Source: JAGOEX01 sp964630905 (GTDB taxonomy: Bacteria > UBP6 > UBA1177). Taken from it: 64,000 bases of DNA. The notes under the pieces were generated by a model that was given only the letters and a program-made list of their open reading frames with translations, was not told the origin of the DNA and did not search any database. Made by a program: the position numbers and the translations under genes. Below are positions 15,026 to 23,583 of the stretch, piece by piece (within the stretch, counting starts at the first letter, position 1; every line of letters begins with the position of its first letter). The stretch is taken from contig CAZVWR010000010.1 of the NCBI GenBank assembly GCA_964630905.1, forward strand, positions 1-64,000, written 5' to 3'.

Positions 15026-16654
15026 ATGGTAAAAGTTGTTGTCACATTTTCTCCAAAAGGGGGAGCCGGAACTTCTGTTATAACAGCCAATCTGGCGATA
15101 TATCTTGCACAGAAGGGGAAGAAGGTCCTTTTAATGGATGCGGCCCTCAACGGTGGAACTCTACACACATATCTGAACCTTCCTTCATATGCAGTGTCAG
15201 AAGATGTATCAGAGCATTTTTCCGTACTGCCTCTTATAACAAGCGATTATCAGAATCTCAGTTTTTTCAGCAACTTAAAGGGGGCAGGTGGCAATTTAAA
15301 GGTTTCAGAACACCTTTTAAGATGGCAGACCGAACTTCGTCAGAGTCAGTTCGATTTTCTGCTTATTGACATGGGCTCAAGGATCGATCACGACCTTCTG
15401 GAAACCATTGGAATGGTTGATTATTCAATAATGTTCATGTCTTCGGATCATGTCTCCATAGAAAAGAGCAATTATTTTTTCAAAGAACTTGTGAATCACC
15501 GTTTTAGAAATGTGGAACTCAAATACGATCTTTCTTATACTGTTCAGAATCTGAAAAGAACAAGGAAGGATATGCTTTTTACTTTTAGAAACCTGCTCCT
15601 GATGACCTCTTCGATCGCACCTAAAAATGCTTCCCAGGTCGCAGAAGTCACAAACGGTTTAAAGATAGGTATAGTTTATAACGCCATAAGAAGTTCCTCG
15701 GAAAAAGAGCTCGCTTCACTTTATCAGTTCATAGTAAGGTCAAGTTTCGGTATTGAAGCTGATTTCATAGGAGAATTGTCTTACTCAGATGTTGTAACGA
15801 CTTCAATTGCAACGATGAGACCTGTTGTAACGCTTGAAAAGAACGGTGAGTTTGTGGATGCTCTTGATGATATAGCAAGCAATATGTCACAGCAGCTTTT
15901 CCAGAAAAAAGGGATCGATCAGAAAAAGAGAAACAGGCTGAGTCCATTTACTTATTATGAAATGATAGGCCTTGACAGGGGATGCAGCACACTTGACATA
16001 AACAACCAGTATGACAAACTTAAAAAAGTCTTGGTCATAGACAATCCTATGCTTAGAGCAGTGTTTGATGATGAACAGCTTTTTGTTTTTAATGCTCTGC
16101 TGGAATCGGTTTATAAACAGTTGAGCGATCATGAGATAAGAAAGGAATATGATATGGAGATCGAGCAGCATCTCAATTCCGTTGAAGATTCTTTTCCCGA
16201 TATTTTTCTGTTGAGTGAAATAGTTAAAAAATACTACAGAAGTAAGAAAGGGACCACTAAACTTGTCAAGAAGGATGTTTTCGGAAGGGAAGCTGAAAAA
16301 CAAGGGGAAAATGCTGAAGAGCTGGATTATGTTGATGTTAATAAGATCTTCGAGAAATATAGAAATGAAAAGATCGTCGGTGCAGTCCTTAAAAAGATAA
16401 GAGAAGAGTCGGGGATATCGGTTAAATCAATAGCGGCGAGTACGAAAATATCACACTTCATAATTACAGCGATTGAAAATGATAATTATTATCAGCTTCA
16501 TGCCGACATTTATGTAAGAGGGTTTTTACAGAATTATTGCAGAGCGATAAAACTGAATCAGGAAAATACTGAAAAGGTTGTCAGTGATTTTCTTAAAGCG
16601 AAGAACAGATCTTCAAAGAATGAAGGCAATATCAGGACTGAAGGTGAAATCTAA
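15026..16654 (+). CDS. fusion protein: ParA/MinD-like ATPase, J-like segment and RodZ-type HTH
   Basis: A 542-residue cytoplasmic protein of unusual make-up. Residues about 1-280 are a ParA/MinD/CpaE-like domain. Its P-loop reads Pro-Lys-Gly-Gly-Ala-Gly-Thr-Ser: the signature Lys before Gly-Gly is kept but the usual Lys before Thr/Ser is Thr, as in TadZ/CpaE-type relatives. A Leu-Leu-Ile-Asp-Met-Gly motif lies near residue 114. Residues about 308-380 look like a DnaJ J-domain (Tyr-Tyr-Glu-Met-Ile-Gly-Leu at the start, a Glu-Tyr-Asp near the end) but with no His-Pro-Asp. Residues about 449-520 are a RodZ-like helix-turn-helix (Gly-Ala-Val-Leu-Lys-Lys-Ile-Arg-Glu, then Tyr-Val-Arg-Gly-Phe-Leu). 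A role in placing a protein or envelope structure is inferred. It shares one base with the kinase gene that follows. Confidence 0.82.
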   Translation: MVKVVVTFSPKGGAGTSVITANLAIYLAQKGKKVLLMDAALNGGTLHTYLNLPSYAVSEDVSEHFSVLPLITSDYQNLSFFSNLKGAGGNLKVSEHLLRWQTELRQSQFDFLLIDMGSRIDHDLLETIGMVDYSIMFMSSDHVSIEKSNYFFKELVNHRFRNVELKYDLSYTVQNLKRTRKDMLFTFRNLLLMTSSIAPKNASQVAEVTNGLKIGIVYNAIRSSSEKELASLYQFIVRSSFGIEADFIGELSYSDVVTTSIATMRPVVTLEKNGEFVDALDDIASNMSQQLFQKKGIDQKKRNRLSPFTYYEMIGLDRGCSTLDINNQYDKLKKVLVIDNPMLRAVFDDEQLFVFNALLESVYKQLSDHEIRKEYDMEIEQHLNSVEDSFPDIFLLSEIVKKYYRSKKGTTKLVKKDVFGREAEKQGENAEELDYVDVNKIFEKYRNEKIVGAVLKKIREESGISVKSIAASTKISHFIITAIENDNYYQLHADIYVRGFLQNYCRAIKLNQENTEKVVSDFLKAKNRSSKNEGNIRTEGEI

Positions 16655-18039
16655 TGCTTGATAAATTTGACAATTACCAGCTCTTATCAAAGATTGCTAC
16701 AGGCGGTATGGCGGAGATATTTCTTGCCAAACATATAAATTCGCCAGTTAATTCTATGCCGATAGCAATAAAAAAGGTTTTAAAACAATTCAGCACCAAT
16801 ACAGTTTTGATCAAGATGTTCCTTGCAGAAGCCCGCATAATATGCAACATCAATCATGAAAATATCGTAAGGATCTATGATTTCGGCAAATATGAGGAAC
16901 AATATTTCATAGCCATGGAATATGTTTTCGGGCAGAATCTAGGTTCAATTCTGAATAAACTCGGCCAGAAAGGGTCAAAAATGCCTCTCAATCTGGTGAT
17001 AGAGGTGCTTCTGGGTGTTCTGAGCGGCCTTGATCATGCTCACAATACGAAAGACAAGAATGGAATTTTTCTTAATGTTGTCCACCTTGACATGAACCCA
17101 AACAACATTCTGATCTCTTATGACGGCAAGATAAAAGTCGTTGATTTCGGAATAGCCAATGCAAACTATACAAAAAAAGCAAAAGGAAGTCTGGTAAGCA
17201 TTCAGGGTACTTACGGGTATCTTTCGCCCGAGCAGTGCAGAGAAGGGCAGGTAGACAGAAGAAGTGATATTTTCTCTGTAGGCATAATTCTTTATGAAAT
17301 GCTCACAGGACAGCCGCTTTACAAGCATCTTGAAAACGATGCAACGATACTTAATGCAATACTTAATGAAGAAATTCCCCATATAAAGAAAGTGGTTCCT
17401 GATATTGACCATAGACTTGCTGAGATTGTAATGAAAGCGCTTGAAAAAAATCAGAAGAACAGATATGCAACGGCTCTTGATATGAGAGAAGATCTTCTGA
17501 TGATATACAATTCACTCGAATTTGATCCTAATACAGAATCATTGCAGTCACTCCTGAAAAAAATGTTCCCGTCGCATTTCATAAAGATGACGAAAGTTAT
17601 TGAAAGGGCGCAGACAGAGTACCTTATGGATGAGCTTTTTAAAGATATCGGTGAACTTGAAGAACTTGACATGAAGGAAAAGATCAGGGTTAAACAGCAG
17701 GAACAGGCGGAAGAAAAGAAAAGAGAGGGTATCCTTCCTTCTTCAGGAAAGATATTTGCCGCAGGTGTCGCCATTGCCCTGATATTAGTTGCAATCATGA
17801 GTTATCTCTTCATAAAACCTGAAGTTGAGTTTGAATCGGTTTCAATTTTTTCACAACCCCCTGAAGCGAGTATATATTTAAACGGTGAGGATACTGGAAA
17901 ACAGACTCCGGCGACACTTGTGCTGGAGCAGGGGAAAAACTATATAATCGAATTCAGGAAAGATGATCTTATCGGCGGAATGGAGTTCACCCCGACTGAA
18001 AAAAACCGTGAAGTGAACATAGTACTCAGAAAACGGTAA
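16654..18039 (+). CDS. membrane-anchored Ser/Thr protein kinase with PEGA domain
   Basis: A 461-residue PknB-type kinase. Residues about 8-285 are the kinase: glycine loop Ala-Thr-Gly-Gly-Met-Ala-Glu, invariant Lys in Ala-Ile-Lys-Lys near residue 40, Asp-Phe-Gly near 164 and Ser-Pro-Glu-Gln near 191. The catalytic loop reads His-Leu-Asp-Met-Asn-Pro-Asn-Asn, so the usual Arg before the catalytic Asp is Leu; a non-RD kinase may be less dependent on activation-loop phosphorylation. A charged linker leads to one transmembrane helix (about 370-388) and a periplasmic PEGA domain (about 395-455). It directly follows the ParA-like fusion gene, and the FHA protein upstream is a plausible reader of its phosphorylation. 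Confidence 0.93.
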   Translation: MLDKFDNYQLLSKIATGGMAEIFLAKHINSPVNSMPIAIKKVLKQFSTNTVLIKMFLAEARIICNINHENIVRIYDFGKYEEQYFIAMEYVFGQNLGSILNKLGQKGSKMPLNLVIEVLLGVLSGLDHAHNTKDKNGIFLNVVHLDMNPNNILISYDGKIKVVDFGIANANYTKKAKGSLVSIQGTYGYLSPEQCREGQVDRRSDIFSVGIILYEMLTGQPLYKHLENDATILNAILNEEIPHIKKVVPDIDHRLAEIVMKALEKNQKNRYATALDMREDLLMIYNSLEFDPNTESLQSLLKKMFPSHFIKMTKVIERAQTEYLMDELFKDIGELEELDMKEKIRVKQQEQAEEKKREGILPSSGKIFAAGVAIALILVAIMSYLFIKPEVEFESVSIFSQPPEASIYLNGEDTGKQTPATLVLEQGKNYIIEFRKDDLIGGMEFTPTEKNREVNIVLRKR

Positions 18040-18043
18040 TTTT

Positions 18044-18817
18044 ATGACACAGCCTGACCTTTCAGTATATTTTATTAAAGATACCGGACTTTTGTTATCT
18101 GTATGTTCAAAGATAGATATAATGAGCCACTATCTGGATTTTTATATTGAAAAAGGGGTGGAAGCGGTTTCAAAAGAGGGATTTGAAGGGATGAAGAAAC
18201 TTCTTTCTTTCTGTTGTGCTTTTACAAGATTTCTACCGGCTGATACGGTTTTTGGCTGTAATGTTTCTCTTCCTCTTTCAAAAAGGAAATATTTCTGTGT
18301 TTTTGATGTCGGTTCAAAAACATTTGTAGCCCGTTCCCACAGTTGGATACCTAAGGAATATGATAAGAATCCAAGGCTTGCGGTGCAGAAGATCTCAGTA
18401 TCATCTGACATAAATTCTGTCAGCATGGTGGACTGTTTTGAAGAGCCGGAAGATGACATGATAATTAATAAGCTCATTGACAGGTATTTTGAAGTTCACG
18501 GAGACGGTCTTTTCAAGGTTTTTGAAGGAAATTCCGGTTTTTTTGTTGTTTCATTTTTAAGCGGAGGGAGCAGAGAAGAGCTTTTTGATCTGGTTCCTGC
18601 CGATATTGAGAGATTTGTTGAAACTTCTGAAAAAGCTGATAAGTATTTTTATAAATTCAAATGCGGTTGTGATGTTCAGAGGATGCTTTCGGTGTTTTCG
18701 GTGATATCGAAAGGTGATATAGACTACCTTTTTGAGAACGGAGATGAAATATCAGTAGATTGTCCCAGATGCGGATTGAAATATAAGTACAAAAGAGGTG
18801 ACCTTGAGAAAAATTAA
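18044..18817 (+). CDS. hslO: Hsp33-like redox chaperone, divergent
   Basis: A 257-residue protein recognised by its C-terminal zinc/redox domain: Cys-Gly-Cys, then exactly 30 residues, then Cys-Pro-Arg-Cys, followed by a Lys-Tyr-Lys-Tyr end. This matches the Cys-x-Cys-x30-Cys-x2-Cys spacing of Hsp33, where oxidation releases zinc and turns on chaperone activity. The N-terminal domain (about 1-200) has the expected length but low similarity to the Hsp33 I know, and lacks its usual Gly-rich signature. It is slightly shorter than E. coli Hsp33 (292). It starts 4 nt after the kinase and overlaps nadK. Confidence 0.78.
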   Translation: MTQPDLSVYFIKDTGLLLSVCSKIDIMSHYLDFYIEKGVEAVSKEGFEGMKKLLSFCCAFTRFLPADTVFGCNVSLPLSKRKYFCVFDVGSKTFVARSHSWIPKEYDKNPRLAVQKISVSSDINSVSMVDCFEEPEDDMIINKLIDRYFEVHGDGLFKVFEGNSGFFVVSFLSGGSREELFDLVPADIERFVETSEKADKYFYKFKCGCDVQRMLSVFSVISKGDIDYLFENGDEISVDCPRCGLKYKYKRGDLEKN

Positions 18818-19628
18818 CAATATTCTTGTCTATTTCCGGAAAGACGGAAAAAGGGTCGATGAGCAGAGATCGTTAATGAAATTATTTCTTAAGTATGCAG
18901 ATTTATATGGTGTTTCAGTTGTTGAGGCAGGGGATGAGGATCAGAAAGCCCATCTTGTCATTTCCGGTGGAGGGGACGGCACTTTCCTTGATGCGGCCCG
19001 AATTGCATTCCTTTATGATGTTCCGGTAGCCGGAATAAATATAGGTCACATGGGTTTTCTTACCGAGATAAATCCGGATGAGTTAAAGATGATAGAGAAG
19101 CTTTTCAAAGGTGAATTTGATGTCAATACGAGAATGATGATAGATGTTTCTGTTGAAAGGAATGGGCAGGAGATCTTCAGCTATACAGCTTTGAACGAAA
19201 CGATAGTTCATAGAGAGATAAGTTCTGGTATGATCTGTTTCAGCATTGATTATAATGATGAAAAACTTCCTGAATACAAAGGTGACGGGGTGATAATCTC
19301 GACTCCGACCGGTTCGACGGCATACAATCTTTCATGTAACGGTCCTATCATATATCCGACAGAGAACTCATTTGTCATTAACGCAATTGCACCGCATGCT
19401 CTGACACACAGACCGATAGTTCTCCCCGCTGACGGAACAATAAAAGTCCATTTGAAAGATTGCGGAAAGGCTGTGCTTCTATGCGACGGGAAAAGCAGTG
19501 TGGATATTTTTGAAAATGATGAGATAGCGATCAAAAAGAGTTCAAAAAAACTTCAGGTTGTCTCAAATCCCGACAGAAGTTTCTTCGACATCCTTTCAAA
19601 TAAACTCCATTTCGGAAGAAGGATGTAG
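18804..19628 (+). CDS. nadK: NAD kinase
   Basis: A 274-residue ATP-NAD kinase producing NADP. Motifs: Gly-Gly-Gly-Asp-Gly-Thr near residue 55, Gly-His-Met-Gly-Phe-Leu-Thr near 83, Leu-Asn-Glu-Thr near 132, and Pro-Thr-Gly-Ser-Thr-Ala-Tyr near 168. I favour the TTG at 18804, five bases after an AAGAGG ribosome binding site. An in-frame GTG at 18798 sits on that site and would add two residues. It overlaps hslO by 14 nt and ends the signalling and metabolism run; no intrinsic terminator is seen after it. Confidence 0.95.
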   Translation: MRKINNILVYFRKDGKRVDEQRSLMKLFLKYADLYGVSVVEAGDEDQKAHLVISGGGDGTFLDAARIAFLYDVPVAGINIGHMGFLTEINPDELKMIEKLFKGEFDVNTRMMIDVSVERNGQEIFSYTALNETIVHREISSGMICFSIDYNDEKLPEYKGDGVIISTPTGSTAYNLSCNGPIIYPTENSFVINAIAPHALTHRPIVLPADGTIKVHLKDCGKAVLLCDGKSSVDIFENDEIAIKKSSKKLQVVSNPDRSFFDILSNKLHFGRRM

Positions 19629-19657
19629 CTAAAATTAAAATTAGCAATTTCAATCAC

Positions 19658-19684
19658 TTGATTAATTTCTGGATTTGAGATAAT
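19658..19684 (+). promoter_or_regulatory. possible extended -10 promoter for the DUF1566 lipoprotein
   Basis: TTGATT at 19658-19663, a 15-bp spacer and GATAAT at 19679-19684, preceded by TG at 19676-19677 (extended -10 form). The spacing is short, so this is only a moderate match. The gap up to 19791 otherwise shows nothing but an AAAAGGAGA ribosome binding site. Confidence 0.45.
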
Positions 19685-19791
19685 CTAACTCGTTAATTAT
19701 TTGAATTTCAAGGGTTTTATGAAGGTTGCGATTCTTATTTTAACATTGTGGCAGAAAGTTGTTAATTTATTGCAATTAAAAGGAGATTTTA

Positions 19792-20904
19792 ATGAGCCGG
19801 ATAATTTTTGCAGGTTTTCTTCTTTTAAATCTTACAGTTGTTTTAACAGGTTGTGAAGAAGGCGACAATAAAAACAAATTTATCGACTATGATTCGGGCA
19901 TTCAATGGAGTGAGACTGTCGGAGCCGATCTTACCGATAGAGAATCGATCAGTTTCTGCAAATCAATGAATGAAAATTATGACATTGACTGGAAACTTCC
20001 GACAGTTGAGCAGTTGGCGGATCTTGTAATAAACTGTGATGATCTTGATAAATGTCCTGATGCTGATGACGGAAGGTACTCTAAATTCGAAGATTCAGGA
20101 AGATTCTGGTCTGAAACCATAGAGTACGATACGGAAGGTGTTCTGAAAAGTCCAGTTCCTGCAAGGGTTTATTTCGATTTTGATACTCTTGAGGCAGGAT
20201 ATGACAAAGAACCCTTGAAAGGAAAATACAGAGTCAGGTGTGTGAGGATGATAACAGGTCACAAAAGAGACGAACAGCCATGCTTGTCTCTTCCCCCTGA
20301 TGCAGAATGGAACAGCGTAAATAAAATAACTCAGAGTTGGAATGGAACAGAATGGATACCTGCCACAGAGTCGGTATATAGCGAAACTCCAAGTGTTGAT
20401 GAGTGCAGATTTAAATGTAAAGAAGGATTTGTAAACCTTGATAACAGTTGTGTGGAGCCTGAGATCTTTAAAAAATGGTCCAAAAGATCACCAAGTGTAA
20501 TGAGTGCCGTTTCAGCATACGAATACTGTAAAAATCTTGAAGAAAACGGAAATGCTGACTGGAGACTTCCGACAATTTCTGAAATGAGAGCTATCGTTCT
20601 GAATTGTCCTCTAATTGAACCGGATGGTGATTGCGGTGTCACAGATAAGTGTCTTGATAAAAGTAGTTGCTGGGATGACTCGTGTTACGGTTGCGGAATT
20701 ATAACGGACAAAAGATATTCAAAATTCTGGGACACTGAATCATATTTTACTATTTCCCCAAATAAAGAAGGTTGGGAAAATGAATGGAACATCGAGGTTG
20801 ACACAGAGTATTATTTTGCTTACACATGGGTAATTGATTTCAGACTCGGTAGGATTGTGAGCGACTATCTTAAAAATACTAATTATGTCAGGTGTACCCG
20901 ATAG
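19792..20904 (+). CDS. lipoprotein with two DUF1566 (Lcl-like) domains
   Basis: A 370-residue protein with a signal peptide and lipobox (Leu-Thr-Gly-Cys, Cys near residue 21). Two copies of a DUF1566-type fold are seen. The first (about 35-145) has Asp-Trp-Lys-Leu-Pro-Thr-Val-Glu-Gln-Leu and ends Tyr-Arg-Val-Arg-Cys-Val-Arg. The second (about 225-370) has Asp-Trp-Arg-Leu-Pro-Thr-Ile-Ser-Glu-Met and ends Tyr-Val-Arg-Cys-Thr-Arg. Between them is a short Cys-rich segment (about 165-220). The fold is common in secreted surface proteins of unknown function. It is a single gene, convergent with the rhomboid protease. Confidence 0.85.
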   Translation: MSRIIFAGFLLLNLTVVLTGCEEGDNKNKFIDYDSGIQWSETVGADLTDRESISFCKSMNENYDIDWKLPTVEQLADLVINCDDLDKCPDADDGRYSKFEDSGRFWSETIEYDTEGVLKSPVPARVYFDFDTLEAGYDKEPLKGKYRVRCVRMITGHKRDEQPCLSLPPDAEWNSVNKITQSWNGTEWIPATESVYSETPSVDECRFKCKEGFVNLDNSCVEPEIFKKWSKRSPSVMSAVSAYEYCKNLEENGNADWRLPTISEMRAIVLNCPLIEPDGDCGVTDKCLDKSSCWDDSCYGCGIITDKRYSKFWDTESYFTISPNKEGWENEWNIEVDTEYYFAYTWVIDFRLGRIVSDYLKNTNYVRCTR

Positions 20905-20918
20905 TTAGACAGTATACA

Positions 20919-21800
20919 TCATAAAGCCCGCATCCAGCTCAGGATGAAAACAGCCCAGAAAACGATCATGAAAAGTGTTTGAGTTAACCTGCCCGGCAAA
21001 TCTTTTTTTGAATAAATACGGCCTGTTATGATTCCAAGAGGGATGCCTGAAAGGAATCCGAACAGGTGTGCCATGAAATCTGTGTTTTCACTGCTTCCAA
21101 GCATGGCGAGAAGCCCGAGCGCCGCACCGAAAGGTATCCACGCATAGGTCTTTTTTTCTCTGAATTTTTCAAAGAACTGCAATCCGGCAAGAACTCCGAC
21201 CGTTCCGAAAACAGCAGTTGAAGCACCAATGGAATTGTGTGCACTTCCGTAAAAATGGGCATTCAGCATATTTCCGGCAAATCCGGAAATAAGATATAAA
21301 AGCCACGCATAACCTGTTCCAGTAAGAGTGGCAAGTGAAAAAACAGCTATGCCTCCAAAGATTATATTGGAAAAAAGATGCTTTATGTCCGCATGAAGAG
21401 TGAGCCCTGTCACAGCTCTCCATATCTGACCGTCAGTTATGGCAGAAGCAGATGACCTTCCGAGCTTGATAAGATCGGCTCCCGGGTTGTCATAAACAAT
21501 GAAATGAAAAACGGCAAGGGCGGCAAGAGTTGAGATGAAATAGAACACATTGACCTTCTGGAATCTTATGTGCCCGAAACGGTTTTTTACCTTATCGATC
21601 CTTCCCGATCTTTCATATGAATATATCTCATCAACCGCTCTTGAGTGATCTGAAATGTTCACTTCCACGACCCATGAACCGAGCCGGTATATGACATTGT
21701 TGGAAATATTTATAGAATCAAGAAGTACTGAATATTCCTCGGCAATCCGTTTGTTTTTTGCAGCAATGAAAGCCAAATATGTCTGAGTTTCAACATTCAT
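20919..21800 (-). CDS. rhomboid-family intramembrane serine protease
   Basis: A 293-residue membrane protein with a cytoplasmic N-terminal region of about 95 residues and six or seven transmembrane helices. The catalytic Ser lies in Gly-Ala-Ser-Thr-Ala-Val-Phe-Gly near residue 190. The catalytic His is in Met-Ala-His-Leu-Phe-Gly-Phe-Leu-Ser-Gly near residue 240. A rhomboid-type Asn sits in the Leu-Phe-Ser-Asn segment near residue 141. It should cleave membrane-anchored proteins within the bilayer. Substrates are unknown, although the window is rich in surface proteins. It is divergent from the pgs genes. Confidence 0.93.
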   Translation of the reverse strand: MNVETQTYLAFIAAKNKRIAEEYSVLLDSINISNNVIYRLGSWVVEVNISDHSRAVDEIYSYERSGRIDKVKNRFGHIRFQKVNVFYFISTLAALAVFHFIVYDNPGADLIKLGRSSASAITDGQIWRAVTGLTLHADIKHLFSNIIFGGIAVFSLATLTGTGYAWLLYLISGFAGNMLNAHFYGSAHNSIGASTAVFGTVGVLAGLQFFEKFREKKTYAWIPFGAALGLLAMLGSSENTDFMAHLFGFLSGIPLGIITGRIYSKKDLPGRLTQTLFMIVFWAVFILSWMRAL

Positions 21801-21932
21801 GAACGGTTTTTATAAACACTGAGGAGAGAAAATCAATGGTGAATCGGGCGTTAGAAAATCTTTTCAAAAAAAAATAAGTGAATATCATTCATCTGTTTTT
21901 AGTTTTAGCAGTTCTCAATAAGGAGATAGTAG

Positions 21933-23123
21933 TTGACTTTATATATTCTGCTTGCCGTTCTGCTTGCATCTGTTGCCGCCGGAATTTTTGAGAGCAGGAA
22001 ACATCAGGCAAATCTAAAAAAGATATCTGTAAGGATCCATGTGAATGGAACAAGGGGAAAATCATCAGTCACCCGCCTTATTGCCGCAGGTCTGAATGCC
22101 GGCGGAATAAAAACTTTTGCAAAGACGACGGGAACCGTTCCGAGAGTTATAACCCCTGACGGCGAAGAATTTGCAGTTTACAGACCAAGCGGGGCCAACA
22201 TAATTGAGCAGTTGAGAATTGTTAACTTTGCGGCAAAGAACGGGGCACAGGCACTTGTAATAGAGTGCATGGCTTTAAATCCTGCATATCAGGCACTTTG
22301 TGAACTTAAGCTTGTCAGATCAACGATCGGAGTGATAACAAATGCAAGGGCAGATCACCTTGATGTCATGGGGCCTGATGAAGTTTCAGTTGCCAAGGCA
22401 CTTCTTGGAACAACCCCTTTGAACGGAACACTTTTTACCTGCGAAGAGGACTATGTCGAGCTTTTTAAGTCCACCGGAAAGGATAGAGGGACAAATGTTG
22501 AAATAATAGGTAAAGAGATCTATGCTGATATTCCTTCAGAGTGGATGGACGGCTTTTCCTATATTGAACACAAGGAAAATGTTGCACTGGCTCTCGCTGT
22601 GTGCGAAAAGGCAGGGGTAAAGCCTGACATGGCAATAAAAGGGATGCACCATGTCCAGCCCGATACCGGTGCTATGAACGAATATGTTGTCGAATGGTTC
22701 GGCAGGGACCTTGTTTTTGTGAATGGGTTTGCTGCCAACGACCCTGAATCAACCGAAATGATATGGGAGATGGCTCTGACAAGGAACAGCGGTGCAAAAA
22801 AGAAAATAATGGTTGTCAACTGCCGTTCAGACAGGCCTGAAAGATCTGATCAGACAGGGTATTCGATCATAAACTGGAAAAAGGCGGATCACTATATTGC
22901 AGTAGGAACAGGGACATACATTTTCATAAAGGCGGCTGTAAGGGCAGGCGTATCCGCATCAAGAGTTATTGATATGGAAAACGAAGATGCCGCCCGTATT
23001 TTTGAAAAGATCGTTGAGATGTCAGAGGGGCGGACTCTGATAATGGGCGTCTGCAACATCAAGGGGGCAGGAATGGAGCTGGTAAAATATTTCTCAAACC
23101 GTTCTCATAAGGACAAGAGGTGA
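21933..23123 (+). CDS. pgsB: poly-gamma-glutamate synthase subunit PgsB (CapB)
   Basis: A 396-residue amide ligase of the Mur-ligase type that polymerises glutamate through side-chain carboxyls using ATP. It has an N-terminal membrane helix (about 1-17) and the P-loop Val-Asn-Gly-Thr-Arg-Gly-Lys-Ser-Ser-Val near residue 40. Glu-Cys-Met-Ala near residue 112, Asn-Ala-Arg-Ala-Asp-His near 135 and Asn-Cys-Arg-Ser-Asp-Arg-Pro near 298 complete the family pattern. The start is TTG at 21933, seven bases after AGGAG. pgsC follows within 4 nt. The catalytic subunit needs PgsC. Confidence 0.95.
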   Translation: MTLYILLAVLLASVAAGIFESRKHQANLKKISVRIHVNGTRGKSSVTRLIAAGLNAGGIKTFAKTTGTVPRVITPDGEEFAVYRPSGANIIEQLRIVNFAAKNGAQALVIECMALNPAYQALCELKLVRSTIGVITNARADHLDVMGPDEVSVAKALLGTTPLNGTLFTCEEDYVELFKSTGKDRGTNVEIIGKEIYADIPSEWMDGFSYIEHKENVALALAVCEKAGVKPDMAIKGMHHVQPDTGAMNEYVVEWFGRDLVFVNGFAANDPESTEMIWEMALTRNSGAKKKIMVVNCRSDRPERSDQTGYSIINWKKADHYIAVGTGTYIFIKAAVRAGVSASRVIDMENEDAARIFEKIVEMSEGRTLIMGVCNIKGAGMELVKYFSNRSHKDKR

Positions 23124-23127
23124 AAAA

Positions 23128-23583
23128 ATGGGACAGTTAATGACTTTGTCCATAGGTATGGGACTTGTGATAAGTCTTCTTTTCAGCGAACTTCTGGGCG
23201 TTGCCGCCGGAGGGATGATCGTTCCCGGTTATGTGGCACTTCATCTTGACAGCCCTGTCACAGTAATATTTACCCTTGCTGTTTCTTGGCTGACATGGAT
23301 GACTGTAAGGATGATAAGCACGGTAATGATCGTTTACGGCAGAAGAAGAACTGTAATAATGCTTCTTGTCGGTTTTCTTTACGGAGCTTTTTTCAGAAGC
23401 ATAGGATATATCGAAACCGTTTCGCTGATGTTCGATCTTACAATAATCGGATACCTCATCCCTGGGCTTATTGCGATCTGGATCGAAAAACAGGGACTTG
23501 TCGAAACATTCTCAACACTTATAACATCAAGTGTAATAGTCCGCCTGCTCCTCATTTTAATAACAGGGGGGGAGAACTTATAA
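23128..23583 (+). CDS. pgsC: poly-gamma-glutamate synthase membrane subunit PgsC (CapC)
   Basis: A 151-residue protein with four or five transmembrane helices, the usual PgsC size. It has the family-like Gly-Gly-Met-Ile-Val-Pro-Gly-Tyr segment near residue 28 and Arg-Arg-Arg near residue 73. It partners PgsB in the membrane. Its TAA stop shares one base with the ATG of pgsW. No pgsA/capA (polymer export or anchoring) is adjacent. Confidence 0.93.
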   Translation: MGQLMTLSIGMGLVISLLFSELLGVAAGGMIVPGYVALHLDSPVTVIFTLAVSWLTWMTVRMISTVMIVYGRRRTVIMLLVGFLYGAFFRSIGYIETVSLMFDLTIIGYLIPGLIAIWIEKQGLVETFSTLITSSVIVRLLLILITGGENL

